Of a stretch of 64,000 bases of DNA, positions 35,600 through 47,737 are shown piece by piece. The stretch is taken from NCBI GenBank assembly GCA_946902985.2, contig OX336395.1:19570708-19634707 (forward strand), given 5' to 3'. Source of the stretch: Meconema thalassinum (taxonomy: Eukaryota > Arthropoda > Insecta > Orthoptera > Tettigoniidae). The position numbers were made by a program, and so were the translations under genes. Numbering within the stretch: position 1 is the stretch's first letter; every line of letters begins with the position of its first letter. Below the pieces are notes generated by a model that made no database searches, was not told the origin of the DNA, and was given only the letters and a program-made list of their open reading frames with translations.

Positions 35600-35749
35600 T
35601 GGTTTAGTTTTTTGTTTCAAGTATTTCAGGGGCCTTTTAAGGTGGTTAAACGTATTGGTGAGTGTGCCTATAGTTTAACGGACCAGGATGGTAAGTCTGT
35701 CAGTACACATAATATTAGGAATCTCCGTAGATATCACTCTGTAAAATAA
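35600..35749 (+). pseudogene. Integrase C-terminal remnant
   Basis: The frame ends with GPFKVVKRIGECAYSL, then HNIRNLRRYH before the stop at 35749. This is the typical end of gypsy-like integrases. The catalytic core and everything upstream in pol are missing; the join to the gag side lies around 35540-35620, in another frame. Confidence 0.7.
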
Positions 35750-36166
35750 TATGGCATGGACTCGTAGAGAATTAGTGAACATAACGTGATGGCATGACAA
35801 AACTCAGAGATGTGACGAAGAATGCTAACCAGCAAAGTGGCATCGAGTGTTAGATGGATAGATGGTATGATAAGGCCTGTGCAGGCATATACCATGGCTT
35901 GTGAAGCGATAGGGTCTCATGATGAGACGAAGAAAATGAAGTGGTAGACCTAAGACACTTGAGAGAAATCAGTTAAGCTAGGAAATGGACACAATAAGAC
36001 ATTCGAGAGAGTGAGAATGGGTGAAAATTTGACAAGTGTGTGTGTATATATGTCTTCCAGGGTTTATTTATGTAATAGTGTAATTCTTTGTGTTTTCAGT
36101 GCGTTGCTTGTTTGAGTGTTTGTGATCCACACTTGTTTCACCCGTGTGAATCACATGGGGGCGTAT

Positions 36167-37342
36167 TGTGACTGTTCCGGTCACAATGTTCCCAAACCCT
36201 TATTTGGTTGACTGCAAGAGAAGTCAGGTTAGGGTAATTTGTTCATACTATTTCTTTTCTTGTTCATCATCATCATTTAGGTTGTAGGATTTCATTTTAT
36301 TTAGTGTATATATATCTTGTGTATCTCGGGGACTCAGTCAGGAATATTTCATTTAATTTGTATGGGAGATGTCAGTATACAAGACAGCGGATTGTGTAGG
36401 CAAGCTACAAGATGTTGCAACAGCAGGAAACTCTAGGCCAAATTTAGATTGGGCCGAGAATAACTTCCCTTGTCTTGAAGAAAGCTTTGTGTAAATTGTG
36501 TAAGACTCTGACGTCAGAGAAGAGTTTCGCGCCATGAGTTGTAAGAAATATACATGGGTTCGAGATTATTGGTGTATTTTGTATGGGTTGGAGGGTATCA
36601 TGACCCTGGCGGAGAAAGACGAAAACATGTGTTTACAAGATGAGAGGTGGGTTTTTTCGTGTGAAGCGGGGGCAGCACTTCTATTGTAGCGTCTGATTGG
36701 AAAGGTCGCGTTCTCGTAATTTGGCGTAGGCCTATTTGGAGAAACAGTTTTGTTGAAAGCATGGCTTTCGAAAGTACTCGAAACGGCTACATATCACAAC
36801 GATGTTATCTCTGTTAGCACAATTCAAGTTGGGTACGGAAGCACATTCATTTCTCTCGCAGAGATGTGGCTATGTAAACCAGTAAACATCTCTAACCTCA
36901 AACCACGTGTGGAAAATCTTAGAAATGCTGGGGAGAACTGATCTATCGAGCATGTCTCGTAGATTATCTGCTAGATCGTCGATGAGTGAGTAACAAACAT
37001 CTTTATATTCCAACATTCATTTTGGGTCACATGTTTTCGTCATTGCCGAGGAGAGAAGATAGGAAACCATAGTCTGTTCGACGAGAGTCCCCGCCATATG
37101 TTTAAAGTTGATATTAATACATATATTTTGAAGGTTATAATTAGTTTTCTTTATAGGGAATTACACCTAATAGTTGAACGCCCAAATGATACCAGTTAGG
37201 TTGACCAAATGTGTGTCCAACACTCCACGACCCTGCCATTTCAATTGTGTGGTATATGATGAAGTACTTCCGATCAAAAATAGGAGGATGATTTTGGGAA
37301 GTTTAAAATCAGTCGCCCAAGGAGGGCTGGTAATAAGTTACA
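36167..37342 (+). repeat. 3' LTR (1176 bp)
   Basis: Partner of 32846-34021, same length. It is preceded by a short purine tract (ATGGGGGCG, about 36156-36163). Bases 35750-36166 upstream hold no coding motif. Confidence 0.9.
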
Positions 37343-39841
37343 CTATTATAATAGTATTTATTATTACTACAACTATGATCATTAGTCATAACACTCTGTG
37401 AATTGATCCTCCTTACTATGATTGTCTTCTGGTTGAATGAAGGATACAGAGGAAAGTAAACAAGGGTAAATATAATATTATAGTGCAGAAAATTTTACGA
37501 GAGTAAGGTCCAGAGTCATTTAAAAAGCACAGATATAGACAACACATTACTCCACAATTTGATTGGTATCACCTTGATATTTTCATTCATGTTCTGCTTA
37601 AAATTGATGGCATTTTCTCCAAATTCTTGGCAATATTACACATTCAAACTTAAAGTAGGTTTATAAGTTATCGATCTACAAACCGGGAGAATCAGGTATC
37701 TAACATTTCCATCACAGAGGAACCTCCCCAAACTCTGTATAGATTTTATTGAGGTAAGATGATTGTTGAAAATACTAGGTATCAATCAATGAATTATCTT
37801 CCCTTCCTCAAACGTTGACTTGCAGACTACAGTTAAAGGAAATAATTTTCCAATTTAAGTTACCTTACATTTATATGAACTATGAACCTTGTTTACGACG
37901 TTAAATTTTTTTCTCTTAGTTCTGAATCCACGGGATTCAATTACATTTCAAAAACTATTTTGTGTATTGTCTGGTTTGATTAAAAATAAGATAATAATAA
38001 TAATAGAGGCTAATTATACCATGCCTGCCAAGATGTTCAGTTGGGAGCCCTATATTAATCTGTTCCCCTATTAACTCATGAATACACTTTTTTAAAAACC
38101 AATGCAATTCATGAAATATTAGTACACTAAATTATACTCAGTGATATAAATAGAAAGAGTATGTTTCATTTTAAATACGCTGGATATTTATGTACCACAG
38201 AAGAAAGTGAATTATATGCTTTCTTAAATGCTTAAAATGCCTAGCAGCAAAATTCTCGAAAACATCAGGATACTATCATTTTCCAGAGTTAAAGAAGAAA
38301 AAGATGCAGGACGATGCTATGTAAAAAGGCAACACTGAAAGAATGGCTTGAGCTAATGTTCTCAATACAATTTGAAATATGGATATAAATTGATGTCGCA
38401 TAAATGACCAACACATTTTGTCCTCTTATCATCCTACACATCATACTGTATGTGGCTTGCTACCAGTGCTAATACTGTACTTCATATTTGGAAGTTACCC
38501 CACATCTGAAAAGTAATTATTCCGTTTGGGAAAGAATGGTTACAAAGTAGTGCAAATACACTACACTTGACCATCAACATGGAAATGTCCATGGGCCATT
38601 CTTGCTGTTGGTACAAAATTCTATTCCAGAAAGGAAGGACTGTAAAAAAGCAAAAAAAAATTCAGAAGCAGTATACATTGAAATTTTTAGCTGTATTCAG
38701 AAGATATTCAGGGTATTTTAATTGGCAAACCTTAGTTTTGTGTTTGTGTTGACCGACTGAAAAGCTTTCTTTCATAAAACTTTGTTGAACTTTCGATCTG
38801 TGATGTTTCCATTAATTCTTGTTTCTGCTGTTAAGTAAATGGTACATTCCGCAACCATATTTTAGAAACTTGAAACAGTTCCAGAGCCTTGCTTTGAAAA
38901 CTGGGCTATTTTATAAAATAAATTATTTACAAGAAATTAAAGATGAACAAGAGAAATGGATAATTTTAATTATTGCAAATGAGAGAAGCTGTTTTGAGAG
39001 CTACATCTGCATAACAAAATGTAATTTCTGTGTATTAGGGGATCTATCCACCCTGACATACTAGCACTGTTTTATTTCTTAAGTACATTCCTGTAAAAAC
39101 TCAGTAGAGGTAGAAAGAATAATTTGTCCAATAATATTTGTGGGAAGAGATATTTTTTCCATGGGATGACCAACACGCGTTCCACTTCTTTGATTTTTGG
39201 CATAAGATATTGCACAAATTACAAACATGTTTTGTCATAAAAAGTGAAATAAAAAAGACATTTGCTTTACATGAGTATTACCATTGCAGTGTCAACAAGC
39301 AAATCAAGTGAATGTAACTGAAATCTAAGACAACACTATTGCTAACGTTAACTTCATCCTATAAAAGTCACATTTTGCAGTCCTCGGGCACCAGGGTGAT
39401 TTTTAAACTGATGTAAATGTCAAACGTGCAGCATGAAGAGTTATGTCCAGGGTTACAGAGTAGAAGAAAACCATGATAACATCTATATTTCTCAGAAATC
39501 TTGTGCAAAAAACTATGTGATAAGACAGTTACAATTCTCTTATTTTATAGATACAGAATCTGTTGTTCAAATTGTGGACTTCTGTCATATTAGGAACATA
39601 AGTGAGATTTCCTCTACCGTGTGTCGAATAAATGTGTTGTGCAATTGTATTGACTAGCAGGTTTAAATGTAAGCTTGTGGTGAAATAAATTTTGTAATAA
39701 AGAGGCAAAAGGCATATCAGAGCTGTATCTCAATATTTCCTTACAGTAAAGTGTAAACGTTCCAGCTAATATGAGATGAATTGAATCATACTGCACAAAT
39801 GAGAAATACTGCATGGCATGGACTGCTCTAAATTATGTTGT

Positions 39842-40120
39842 CTAAAACTGCATGAATAGGCTACCTGTCACATTATTCAATACCAGAGGCAATTGAAAAG
39901 AACTCCCGAATTTTACAATTTCTGTGTGTTTGTAATTAATTCTAAGATCCAGTTGCTCTTTTACAAGATCAGAGTAACCAAGCTCCAAATCCCTGCTGTA
40001 ATTTAAATTTAAATAAGAAATTGAATTTTCTCTTTTAGCCACTGAAGCAAAATATGATGGACAGCCAGGAAAGATTGTTTCCCACAATATATCAGTTTCT
40101 TTAAAGTGTATATGGCACAA
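39842..40120 (-). CDS. THAP second-half exon candidate, unit 1
   Basis: The frame begins CHIHFKETDILWETIFPGCP. C-x2-H followed by F fits the second metal-binding pair of a THAP finger, whose first pair is in the exon at 40668-40824. A splice acceptor in the right phase could be the TTTAG at about 40151-40155, giving a Cys-to-Cys spacing a little longer than usual; this is uncertain. The remaining 75 residues are unrecognised. The frame is kept in units 2-4 (44865-45152, 50706-50984, 56266-56544). Confidence 0.5.
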   Translation of the reverse strand: MCHIHFKETDILWETIFPGCPSYFASVAKRENSISYLNLNYSRDLELGYSDLVKEQLDLRINYKHTEIVKFGSSFQLPLVLNNVTGSLFMQF

Positions 40121-40667
40121 GCATATACAGTATGTGATAACCTTTAGGCCTAAACATGCACTTGTTGGCTTAATTTCTGCATAAACTAGCTTGCGTCTAT
40201 TGCATATTCAAAATATTTACATGTAGACCTAGTATATACTTTAGTCAAAATTATTGGTAGGCCTATTTTTTAATTTATATACTGTGCAAAACAATACCGG
40301 TACATATTTACAATTACCTGAGGAGTAAGACAAAATGTAGCCTAACACAAAAGTATAGCTTAATGTGTCAAATGCCATCCAAAATAAGAGTGGAATGTAT
40401 TATAAAAGTAAGCCTAAGGAATTTTATTAATATCTCCAAAAGCTTTATTATATAGGCAGAAAATATAGTTTCATTTATTTATTTACTGGTAGGCTACCTA
40501 TTTATCTATTTTTATACTAGGCTATTTATTTATTTATTTATTTTACAACGAAGCAATTGTAAATAATGTAAAATTAATTAAAATTACGGTACCGTACAGG
40601 TACATTAAAACTCCAAATATTTATATCGCAAAACTAGACTGCCGATAACATAAAATGTATCACTTAC

Positions 40668-40824
40668 TCTCGTGAACTGAGTTGGCCGGAAGTCCTTTCG
40701 TGGAATAGCAATGAGCTATTAATTTCACTTTAAATTCTTCGTCCATGGGGAATCTGCAGACATGGACTCTTGGTCCAACATCATATTTGCCAAGACAACC
40801 TGTTACACAGCAGCGATGAGGCAT
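40668..40824 (-). CDS. THAP domain first exon, unit 1
   Basis: 157 bp, from ATG to the donor GTAAGT. It encodes MPHRCCVTGCLGKYDVGP, then VHVCRFPMDEEF, the N-terminal half of a THAP zinc finger. The same length and reading frame are kept in all five visible copies. It is transcribed inward from a TIR with TGACGTCA about 110 bp upstream. Confidence 0.65.
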
Positions 40825-40974
40825 CTTTCACCATTTAAACACTAAACCTTCACTGCACTGAACTACAACGTAAACTCTCCAGCAAGACAAATTCAACATG
40901 TCCGCTATGACCACACTTTTCTTAGCGTGGACCGGTGACGTCAGAACGCGCTGGCCTGGATATAGATGGTGTTG

Positions 40975-41945
40975 GACCAAGGCTGTAGCGGTGACGTGTC
41001 CGGAAAGTGTGGTGGAGGACTGTAGTGGTACAGGAGCCATATCGACGTGGCTGTGGGGGTCTATTACCCGGGACCAAGGTGGTGGTGGTGATGTGTCCAG
41101 CAAGTGTGGTGGTACAGGAGCCATATCGAGGTGGCTGTGGGGGTCCATAACCCGGGACCAAGGCTGTAGTGGTGACTTGTCCGGCAAGTGTGGTGGTAAA
41201 GGAGCCATACCGAGGTGGCTGTGGGGGTCTATAACCCGGGACCAAGGTGGTGGTGGTGATGTGTCCAGCAAGTGTGGTGGTACAGGAGCCATATCGAGGT
41301 GGCTGTGGGGGTCCATAACCCGGGAACAAGGCTGTAGTGGTGACTTGTCCGGCAAGTGTGGTGGTAAAGGAGCCATACCGAGGTGGCTGTGGGGGTCTAT
41401 AACCCGGGACCAAGGTGGTGGTGGTGATGTGTCCAGCAAGTGTGTTGGAGGACTGTAGTGGTACGGGAGCCATATCGAGGTGGCTGTGGGGGTCTATAAC
41501 CCAGGACCAAGGCTGTAGTGGTGACGTGTCCGGCAAGTGTGGTGGAGGACTGTGGTGGTACAGGAGCCATACCGAGGTGGCTGTGAGGGTCTATAACCCG
41601 GGACCAAGGTGGTGGTGGTGACGTGTCCAGCAAGTGTGGTGGTACAGGAGCCATATCGAGGTGGCTGTGGGGGTCCATAACCCGGGACCAAGGCTGTAGT
41701 GGTGACGTGTCCAGCAAGTGTGGTGGTACAGGAGCCATACCGAGGTGGCTGTGAGGGTCTATAACCCGGGACCAAGGTGGTGGTGGTGATGTGTCCAGCA
41801 AGTGTGGTGGTACAGGAGCCATATCGAGGTGGCTGTGGGGGTCTATAACCCGGGACCAAGGTGATGGTGGTGAAGTGTCCAGCAAGTGTGGTGGAGGACT
41901 GTGGTGGTACGAGAGCCATATCGAGGTGGCTGTGGGGTCTATAAC
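40975..41945 (+). repeat. Minisatellite array B, mostly an 84-bp variant
   Basis: Many monomers lack 13 bases (AAGTGTGGTGGTACAGG in place of the longer form), giving 84 bp. They alternate in pairs (CCAAGGTGGTGGTGGTGATG, then CCAAGGCTGTAGTGGTGACT). Because 84 is a multiple of 3, both strands stay open (plus 40898-41458, minus 40828-41439 and 40922-41536). These frames are by-products, not genes. Confidence 0.85.
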
Positions 41946-44900
41946 CATCACCTTCTAAACTTCAAGGCTGCTCTCTCTGCGCGTGACGTCACGAGTGTGG
42001 TCCGGAAGGTTTGAGCAGGGAGTGTGCTTCGTAATATGCGTTGTTCTCAGTGCGTTAAATTTTATGTTCGACTGGACTCAGCATACCAACGCAAAATATA
42101 TTCTTTCACTTGACCGAGAACTTGAGGGAACAATATGTCTTTCATGCTGTGTGTGTGATGGTTGGACTGAAAACAGCAGTACAGAGAATACAAACATCCG
42201 TAAAAAGAAAGTCACTGCACAAAATATGTACTGCTGATTTCGCTAGGAATCATCATTGGATCCTATTTTAGAAATATACCTGTGAATACAGTTAACTTAC
42301 AACTAACGCACGGCAGGCGGTGAAAATCTACTCCGCGCTGTTTACCTGCACTCTATTTACGGCATCACTAGGAAGGAAAGCTTGTTAAAAAGGAAGCAAT
42401 TTATGTACGATATTACTATTATAATAGTATTTATTATTACTACAACTATGATCATTAGTCATAACACTCTGTGAATTGATCCTCCTTACTAGATTGTCTT
42501 CTGGTTGAATGCAGGATACAGATGAAAGTAAACAAGGGTAAATATAATATTATAGTGCAGAAAATTTTACGAGAGTAAGGTCCAGAGTCGTTTAAGAAGC
42601 ACAGATATAGACAACACATTACACCACAATTTGATTGGTATCACCTTGATATTTTCATTCATGTTCTGCTTAAAATTGATGGCATTTTCTCCAAATTCTT
42701 GGCAATATTACACATTCAAACTTAAAGTAGGTTTATAAGTTATCGATCTACAAACCGGGAGAATCAGGCATCTAACATTTCCAACACAGAGGAACCTCCC
42801 CAATCTCTGTATAGATTTTATTGAGGGAATATGATTGTTGAAAATAATAGGTATCAATCAGTGAAATATCTTCCCTTCCTCAAACGTTGACTTGCAGACT
42901 ACAGTTAAAGGAAATAATATTCCAATTTAAGTTACCTTACATTTATATGAACTATGAACCTTGTTTACGACGTTAAAAAATGTTCTCTTTGTTCTGAATC
43001 CACGGGATTCAATTACATTTCAAAAACTATTTTGTGTATTGTCTGGTTTGATTAAAAATAAGATAATAATAATAATAGAGGCTAATTATACCATGCCTGC
43101 CAAGATGTTCAGTTGGGAGCCCTATATTAATCTGTTCCCCCATTCACTCATTAATACACTTTTTTAAAAACCAATGCAATTCATGAAATATTAGTACACT
43201 AAATTATACTCAGTGATATAAGTAGAAAGAGTATGTTTCATATTAAATACGCTTGGATATTTATGTACCACAGAAGAAAGTGAATTATATGCTTTCTTAA
43301 ATACTTAAAATGCCTAGCAGCAAAATTCTCGAAAACATCAGGATACTATCATTTTCCAGAGTTAAAGAAGAAAAAGATGCAGGACGATGCTATGTAAAAA
43401 GGCAACACTGAAGGAATGGCTTGAGCTAATGTTCTCAATACAATTTGAAATATGGATATAAATTGATGTCGCATAAATGACCAACACATTTTGTCCTCTT
43501 ATCATCCTGCACATCATACTGTATGTGGCTTGCTACCAGTGCTAATACTGTACTTCATATTTGGAAGTTACCCCACATCTGAAAAGTAATTATTCCGTTT
43601 GAGAAAGAATGGTTACAAAGTAGTGCAAATACACTACACTTGACCATCAACATGGAAATGTCCATGGGTCATTCTTGCTGTTGGTACAAAATTCTATTCC
43701 AGAAAGGAAGGACTGTAAAAAAGCAAAAAAAAAATTCAGAAGCAGTATACATTGAAATTTTTAGCTGTATTCAGAAGATATTCAGGGTATTTTAATTGGC
43801 AAACCTTAGTTTTGTGTTTGTGTTGACCGACTGAGAGCTTTCTTTCATAAAACTTTGTTGAACTTTCGATCTGTGATGTTTCCATTAACTCTTGTTTTTG
43901 CTGTTAAGTGAATGGTACATTCCGCAACCATATTTTAGAAACTTGAAACAGTTCCAGAGCCTTGCTTTAAAAACTGGGCTATTTTATAAAATAAATTATT
44001 TACAAGAAATTAAAGATGAACAAGAGAAATGGATAATTTTAATTATTGCAAATGAGAGTAGCTGTTTTGAGAGCTACATCTGCATAACAAAATGTAATTT
44101 CAGTGTAATAGATCTATCCACCCTCACATACTAGCACTGTAGAGGTATAAAGAATAATTTGTCCAATAATATTTGTGGGAAGAGATATTTTCCATGAGAT
44201 GACCAACATGCGTTCACTTCTTCTATTTTTGGCATAAGATATTGCACAAATGACAAACATGTTTTGTCATAAAAAGTGAAATAAAAAAGACATTTGCTTT
44301 ACATGAGTATTACCATTGCAGTGTCAACAAGCAAATCAAGTGAATGTCACTGAAATCTAAGACAACACTATTGCTAACGTTAACTTCATCCTATAAAAGT
44401 CACATTTTTCAGTCCTCGGGCACCAGGGTGATTTTTAAACTGCTGTAAATGTCAAACGTGCAGCATGAAGAGTTATGTCCAGGGTTACAGAGTAGAAGAA
44501 AACCATGATAACATCTATATTTCTCAGAAATCCTGTGCAAAAAACTATGTGATAAGACAGTTACAATTCTCTTATTTTACAGATACAGAATCTGTTGTTC
44601 CAATTGTGGACTTCTGTCATATTAGGAACATAAGTGAGATTTCCTCTACCGTGTGTCGAATAAATGTGTTGTGCAATTGTATTGACTAGCAGGTTTAAAT
44701 GTAAGCTTGTGCTGAAAAAAAATTTGTAATAAAGAGGCAAAAGGCATATCAGAGCTGTATCTCAATATTTCCTTACAGTAAAGTGTAAACGTTCCAGCTA
44801 ATATGAGATGAATTGAATCATACTGCACAAATGAGAAATACTGCATGGCATGGACTGCTCTAAATTATGTTGTCCAAAACTGCATGAATAGGCTACCTGT

Positions 44901-46006
44901 CACATTATTCAATACCAGAGGCAATTGAAAAGAACTCCCAAATTTTACAATTTCTGTGTGTTTGTAATTAATTCTAAGATCCAGTTGCTCGTGTACAAGA
45001 TCAGAGTAACCAAGCTCCAAATCCCTGCTGTAATTTAAATTTAAATAAGAAATTGAATTTTCTCTTTTAGACACTGAAGCGAAATATGATGGACAGCCAG
45101 GAAATATTGTTTCCCACAATATATCAGTTTCTTTAAAGTGTATAGGGCACAAGCAAATACAGTATGTGATAGATAACCTTTAGGCCTAAACACGCACTTG
45201 TAGGCTTAATTTATGCATAAACTAGCTTGCGTCTATTGCATATTCAAAATATTTACATGTAGACCTAGTATATACTGTAGTCAATATTATTGGTAGGCCT
45301 ATTTTTTAATTTATATACTGTGCAAAATCATACCGGTACATATTTACAATTACCTGAGGAGTAAGACAAAATGTAGCCTAACCTAAAAGTATAGCTTAAT
45401 GTGTCAAATGCCATCCAAAATAAGAGTGGAATGTATTATAAAAGTAAGCCTAAGGAATTTTATTAATATCTCCAAAAGCTTTAATATATAGGCAGAAAAT
45501 ACAGTTTCATTTATTTATTTATATACCGGTAGGCTACCTATTTATCTATTTTTATACTAGGCTATTTATTTATTTTACAACGATGCAATTGTACATAATG
45601 TAAAATAAATTAAAATTACGGTACCGTACCGGTACAATAAAACCCCAATTATTTATATTGCAAAACTAGACTGCCGATAACATAAAATGTATCACTTACT
45701 CTCGTGAACTGAGTTGGCGGGAAGTCCTTTCGTGGAATAGCAATGAGCTATTAATTTCACTTTAAATTCTTCGTCCATGGGGAATCTGCAGACATGGACC
45801 CTTGGTCCAACATCATATTTGCCAAGACAACCTGTTACACAGCAGCGATGAGGCATCTTTCACCATTTAAACACTAAAACTTCACTGCACTAAACTACAA
45901 CGTAAACTCTCCAGCAAGACAAATTCAACATGTCCGCTAGGACCACACTTTTCTTAGCGTGGACCGGTGACGTCAGAACGCGCTGGCCTGGATATAGATG
46001 GTGTTG
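41946..46006 (-). mobile_element. THAP-exon TIR element, unit 2
   Basis: 4061 bp. Left end CATCACCTTCTAAA (one change in the TIR), right end inverted CAACACC. Flanks are CTATAAC at 41939-41945 and 46007-46013, a 7-bp direct repeat of minisatellite sequence. It lacks some bases around 44140 found in other units. Confidence 0.75.
45700..45856 (-). CDS. THAP domain first exon, unit 2
   Basis: Same 157-bp exon and donor as at 40668-40824; the protein is identical where I compared it. The second half is at 44865-45152, reading CPIHF in place of CHIHF, with both ligands kept. Confidence 0.6.
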
Positions 46007-47737
46007 CTATAACCCGGGGCCAAGGCTGTAGTGGTGACGTGTCCGGCAAGTGTTGTGGAGGGCTGTGGTGGTACAGGAGCCATACCGAGGTGGCTGTGGA
46101 GGTCTATAACCCGTGACCAAGGCTATAGTGGTGACGTGTCCGGCAAGTGTTGTGGAGGGCTGTGGTGGTACAGGAGCCATACCGAGGTGGCTGTGGGGGT
46201 CTATAACCCGGGACCAAGGCTGTAGTGGTGACGTGTCCGGCAAGTGTGGTGGAGGACTGTGATGGTACAGGAGCCATACCGAGGTGGCTGTGGGGGTCTA
46301 TAACCCGGTACCAAGGCTGTAGTGGTGACGTGTCCGGCAAGTGTGGTGGAGGACTGTGGTGGTGTGGCTGTGGGGGTCTATTACCCGGGAAAAAGGCTGT
46401 AGTGGTGACGTGTCCGGCAAGTGTGGTGGAGGACTGTGGTGGTACAGGAGCCATACCGAGGTGGCTGTGGGGGTCTATAACCCGGGACCAAGGCTGTAGT
46501 GGTGACGTGTCTAGCAAGTATGGTGGAAGACTGTGGTGGTACAGGTGCCATACCGAGGTGGCTGTGAGGGTCTGTGACCTAGGACAAAGGCTGTAGCGGT
46601 GACGTGACCAGCAAGTGTGGTGGAGGACTGTGGTGGTACAGGAGCCATACCGAGGTGGCTGTGAGGGTCTATATCCCGGGACCAAGGCTGTAGTGGTGAC
46701 GTGTCCGGCAAGTGTGGTGGAGGACTGTGGTGGTACAGGAGCCATACCGAGGTGGCTGTGAGGGTCTATAAGCCGGGACCAAGGCTGTAGTGGTGACGTG
46801 TCCAGCAATTGTGGTGGAGGACTGTGGTGGTACAGGAGCCATACCGAGGTGGCTGTGAGGGTATAGAAGCCGGGACCAAGGCTGTAGTGGTGACGTGTCC
46901 AGCAAGTGTGGCGGAGAACTGTGGTGGTACAGGAGCCATACCGAGGTAGCTGTGGGGGTCTATAACCCGGTACCAAGGCTGTAGTGGTGACGTGTCCGGC
47001 AAGTGTGGTGAGGACTCTGGTGGTGCAGGAGCCATATCGAGGTAGCTGTGGGGGTCTATAACCCGGGACCAAGGCTATAGCCGTGACGTGGCGGCAAGTG
47101 TGGTGGAGGACTGTGGTGGTACAGGAGCCATACCCAGGTGGCTGTGGGGGTCTATAACCCGGGACCATGGCTGTAGTGGTGACGTGTCCGGCAAGTGTGG
47201 TGAGGACTCTGGTGGTGCAGGAGCCATATCGAGGTAGCTGTGGGGGTCTATAACCCGGGACCAAGGCTATAGCCGTGACGTGGCGGCAAGTGTGGTGGAG
47301 GACTGTGGTGGTACAGGAGCCATACCAAGGTAGCTCTGGGGGTCTATAACCCGGGACCAAGGCTGTAGTGGTGATGTGTCCGGCAAGTGTGGTGGAGGAC
47401 TGTGGTGGTAAAGGAGCCATACCGAGGTGACTGTGAGGGTCTATAACCCGGGACCAAGGCTGTAGTGGTGACGTGTCCGGGAAGTGTGGTGGAGGACTGT
47501 GGTGGTACAGGAGCCATACTGAGGTGGCTGTGAGCGTCTATAACCCGGGACCAAGGCTGTAGTGGTGACGTGTCCAGCAAGTGTGGTGGAGGACTGTGGT
47601 GGTAAAGGAGCCATACTGAGGTGGCTGAGGGGGTCTATAACCCGGGACCAAGGCTGTAGTGGTGACTTGTCCAGCAAGTGAGGTGGAGGACTGTGGTGGT
47701 ACGGGAGCCATATCGAGGTGGCTGTGGGGTCTATAAC
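46007..47737 (+). repeat. Minisatellite array C (about 18 copies)
   Basis: 97-bp monomers, several with a TGTGGTGAGGACTCTGGTGG variant (46990-47240). A shortened monomer at 46350-46380 lacks about 30 bases. A minus-strand frame of 438 codons (46104-47420) crosses the array because the monomer has few minus-strand stops. Confidence 0.9.

Larger units (their letters stand above)
32846..37342 (+). mobile_element. Young LTR retrotransposon with deleted pol (gypsy-like)
   Basis: Target duplication CTAT at 32842-32845 and 37343-37346; comparison with the empty sites in the other units (for example 42412) confirms the insertion exactly. Two 1176-bp LTRs begin TGTGACTG and end GTTACA. The internal 2145 bp hold a primer-site-like segment, a gag-like frame and the last part of integrase. 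RT, protease and RNase H are gone. It is present only in unit 1, so it arrived after the units had multiplied. Confidence 0.9.
32372..40974 (-). mobile_element. THAP-exon TIR element, unit 1 (split by an LTR element)
   Basis: Terminal CAACACCTTCTAAA (32372) and the inverted CAACACCATCTATA (ending at 40974), each with a TGACGTCA (32410-32417 and 40936-40943). Without the LTR insertion at 32846-37342 and its 4-bp duplication, the unit is about 4102 bp. The right junction lacks about 11 bp of the monomer (TIR directly followed by GACCAAGG). The superfamily is not settled. THAP domains occur in P and Kolobok transposases, but no catalytic domain is seen here. Confidence 0.75.

Noticed and set aside
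38819..39657. Conserved 81- and 74-codon frames within the units (also in units 2-5)
   Set aside because: They overlap frames on the other strand, have no motif, and are kept because the units are young copies. Coding status is unproven.
46104..47420. 438-codon Pro/Thr-rich minus-strand frame
   Set aside because: It lies wholly in the 97-bp minisatellite, cycles through all three frames because 97 is 1 mod 3, and has no conserved start or flanking signals.
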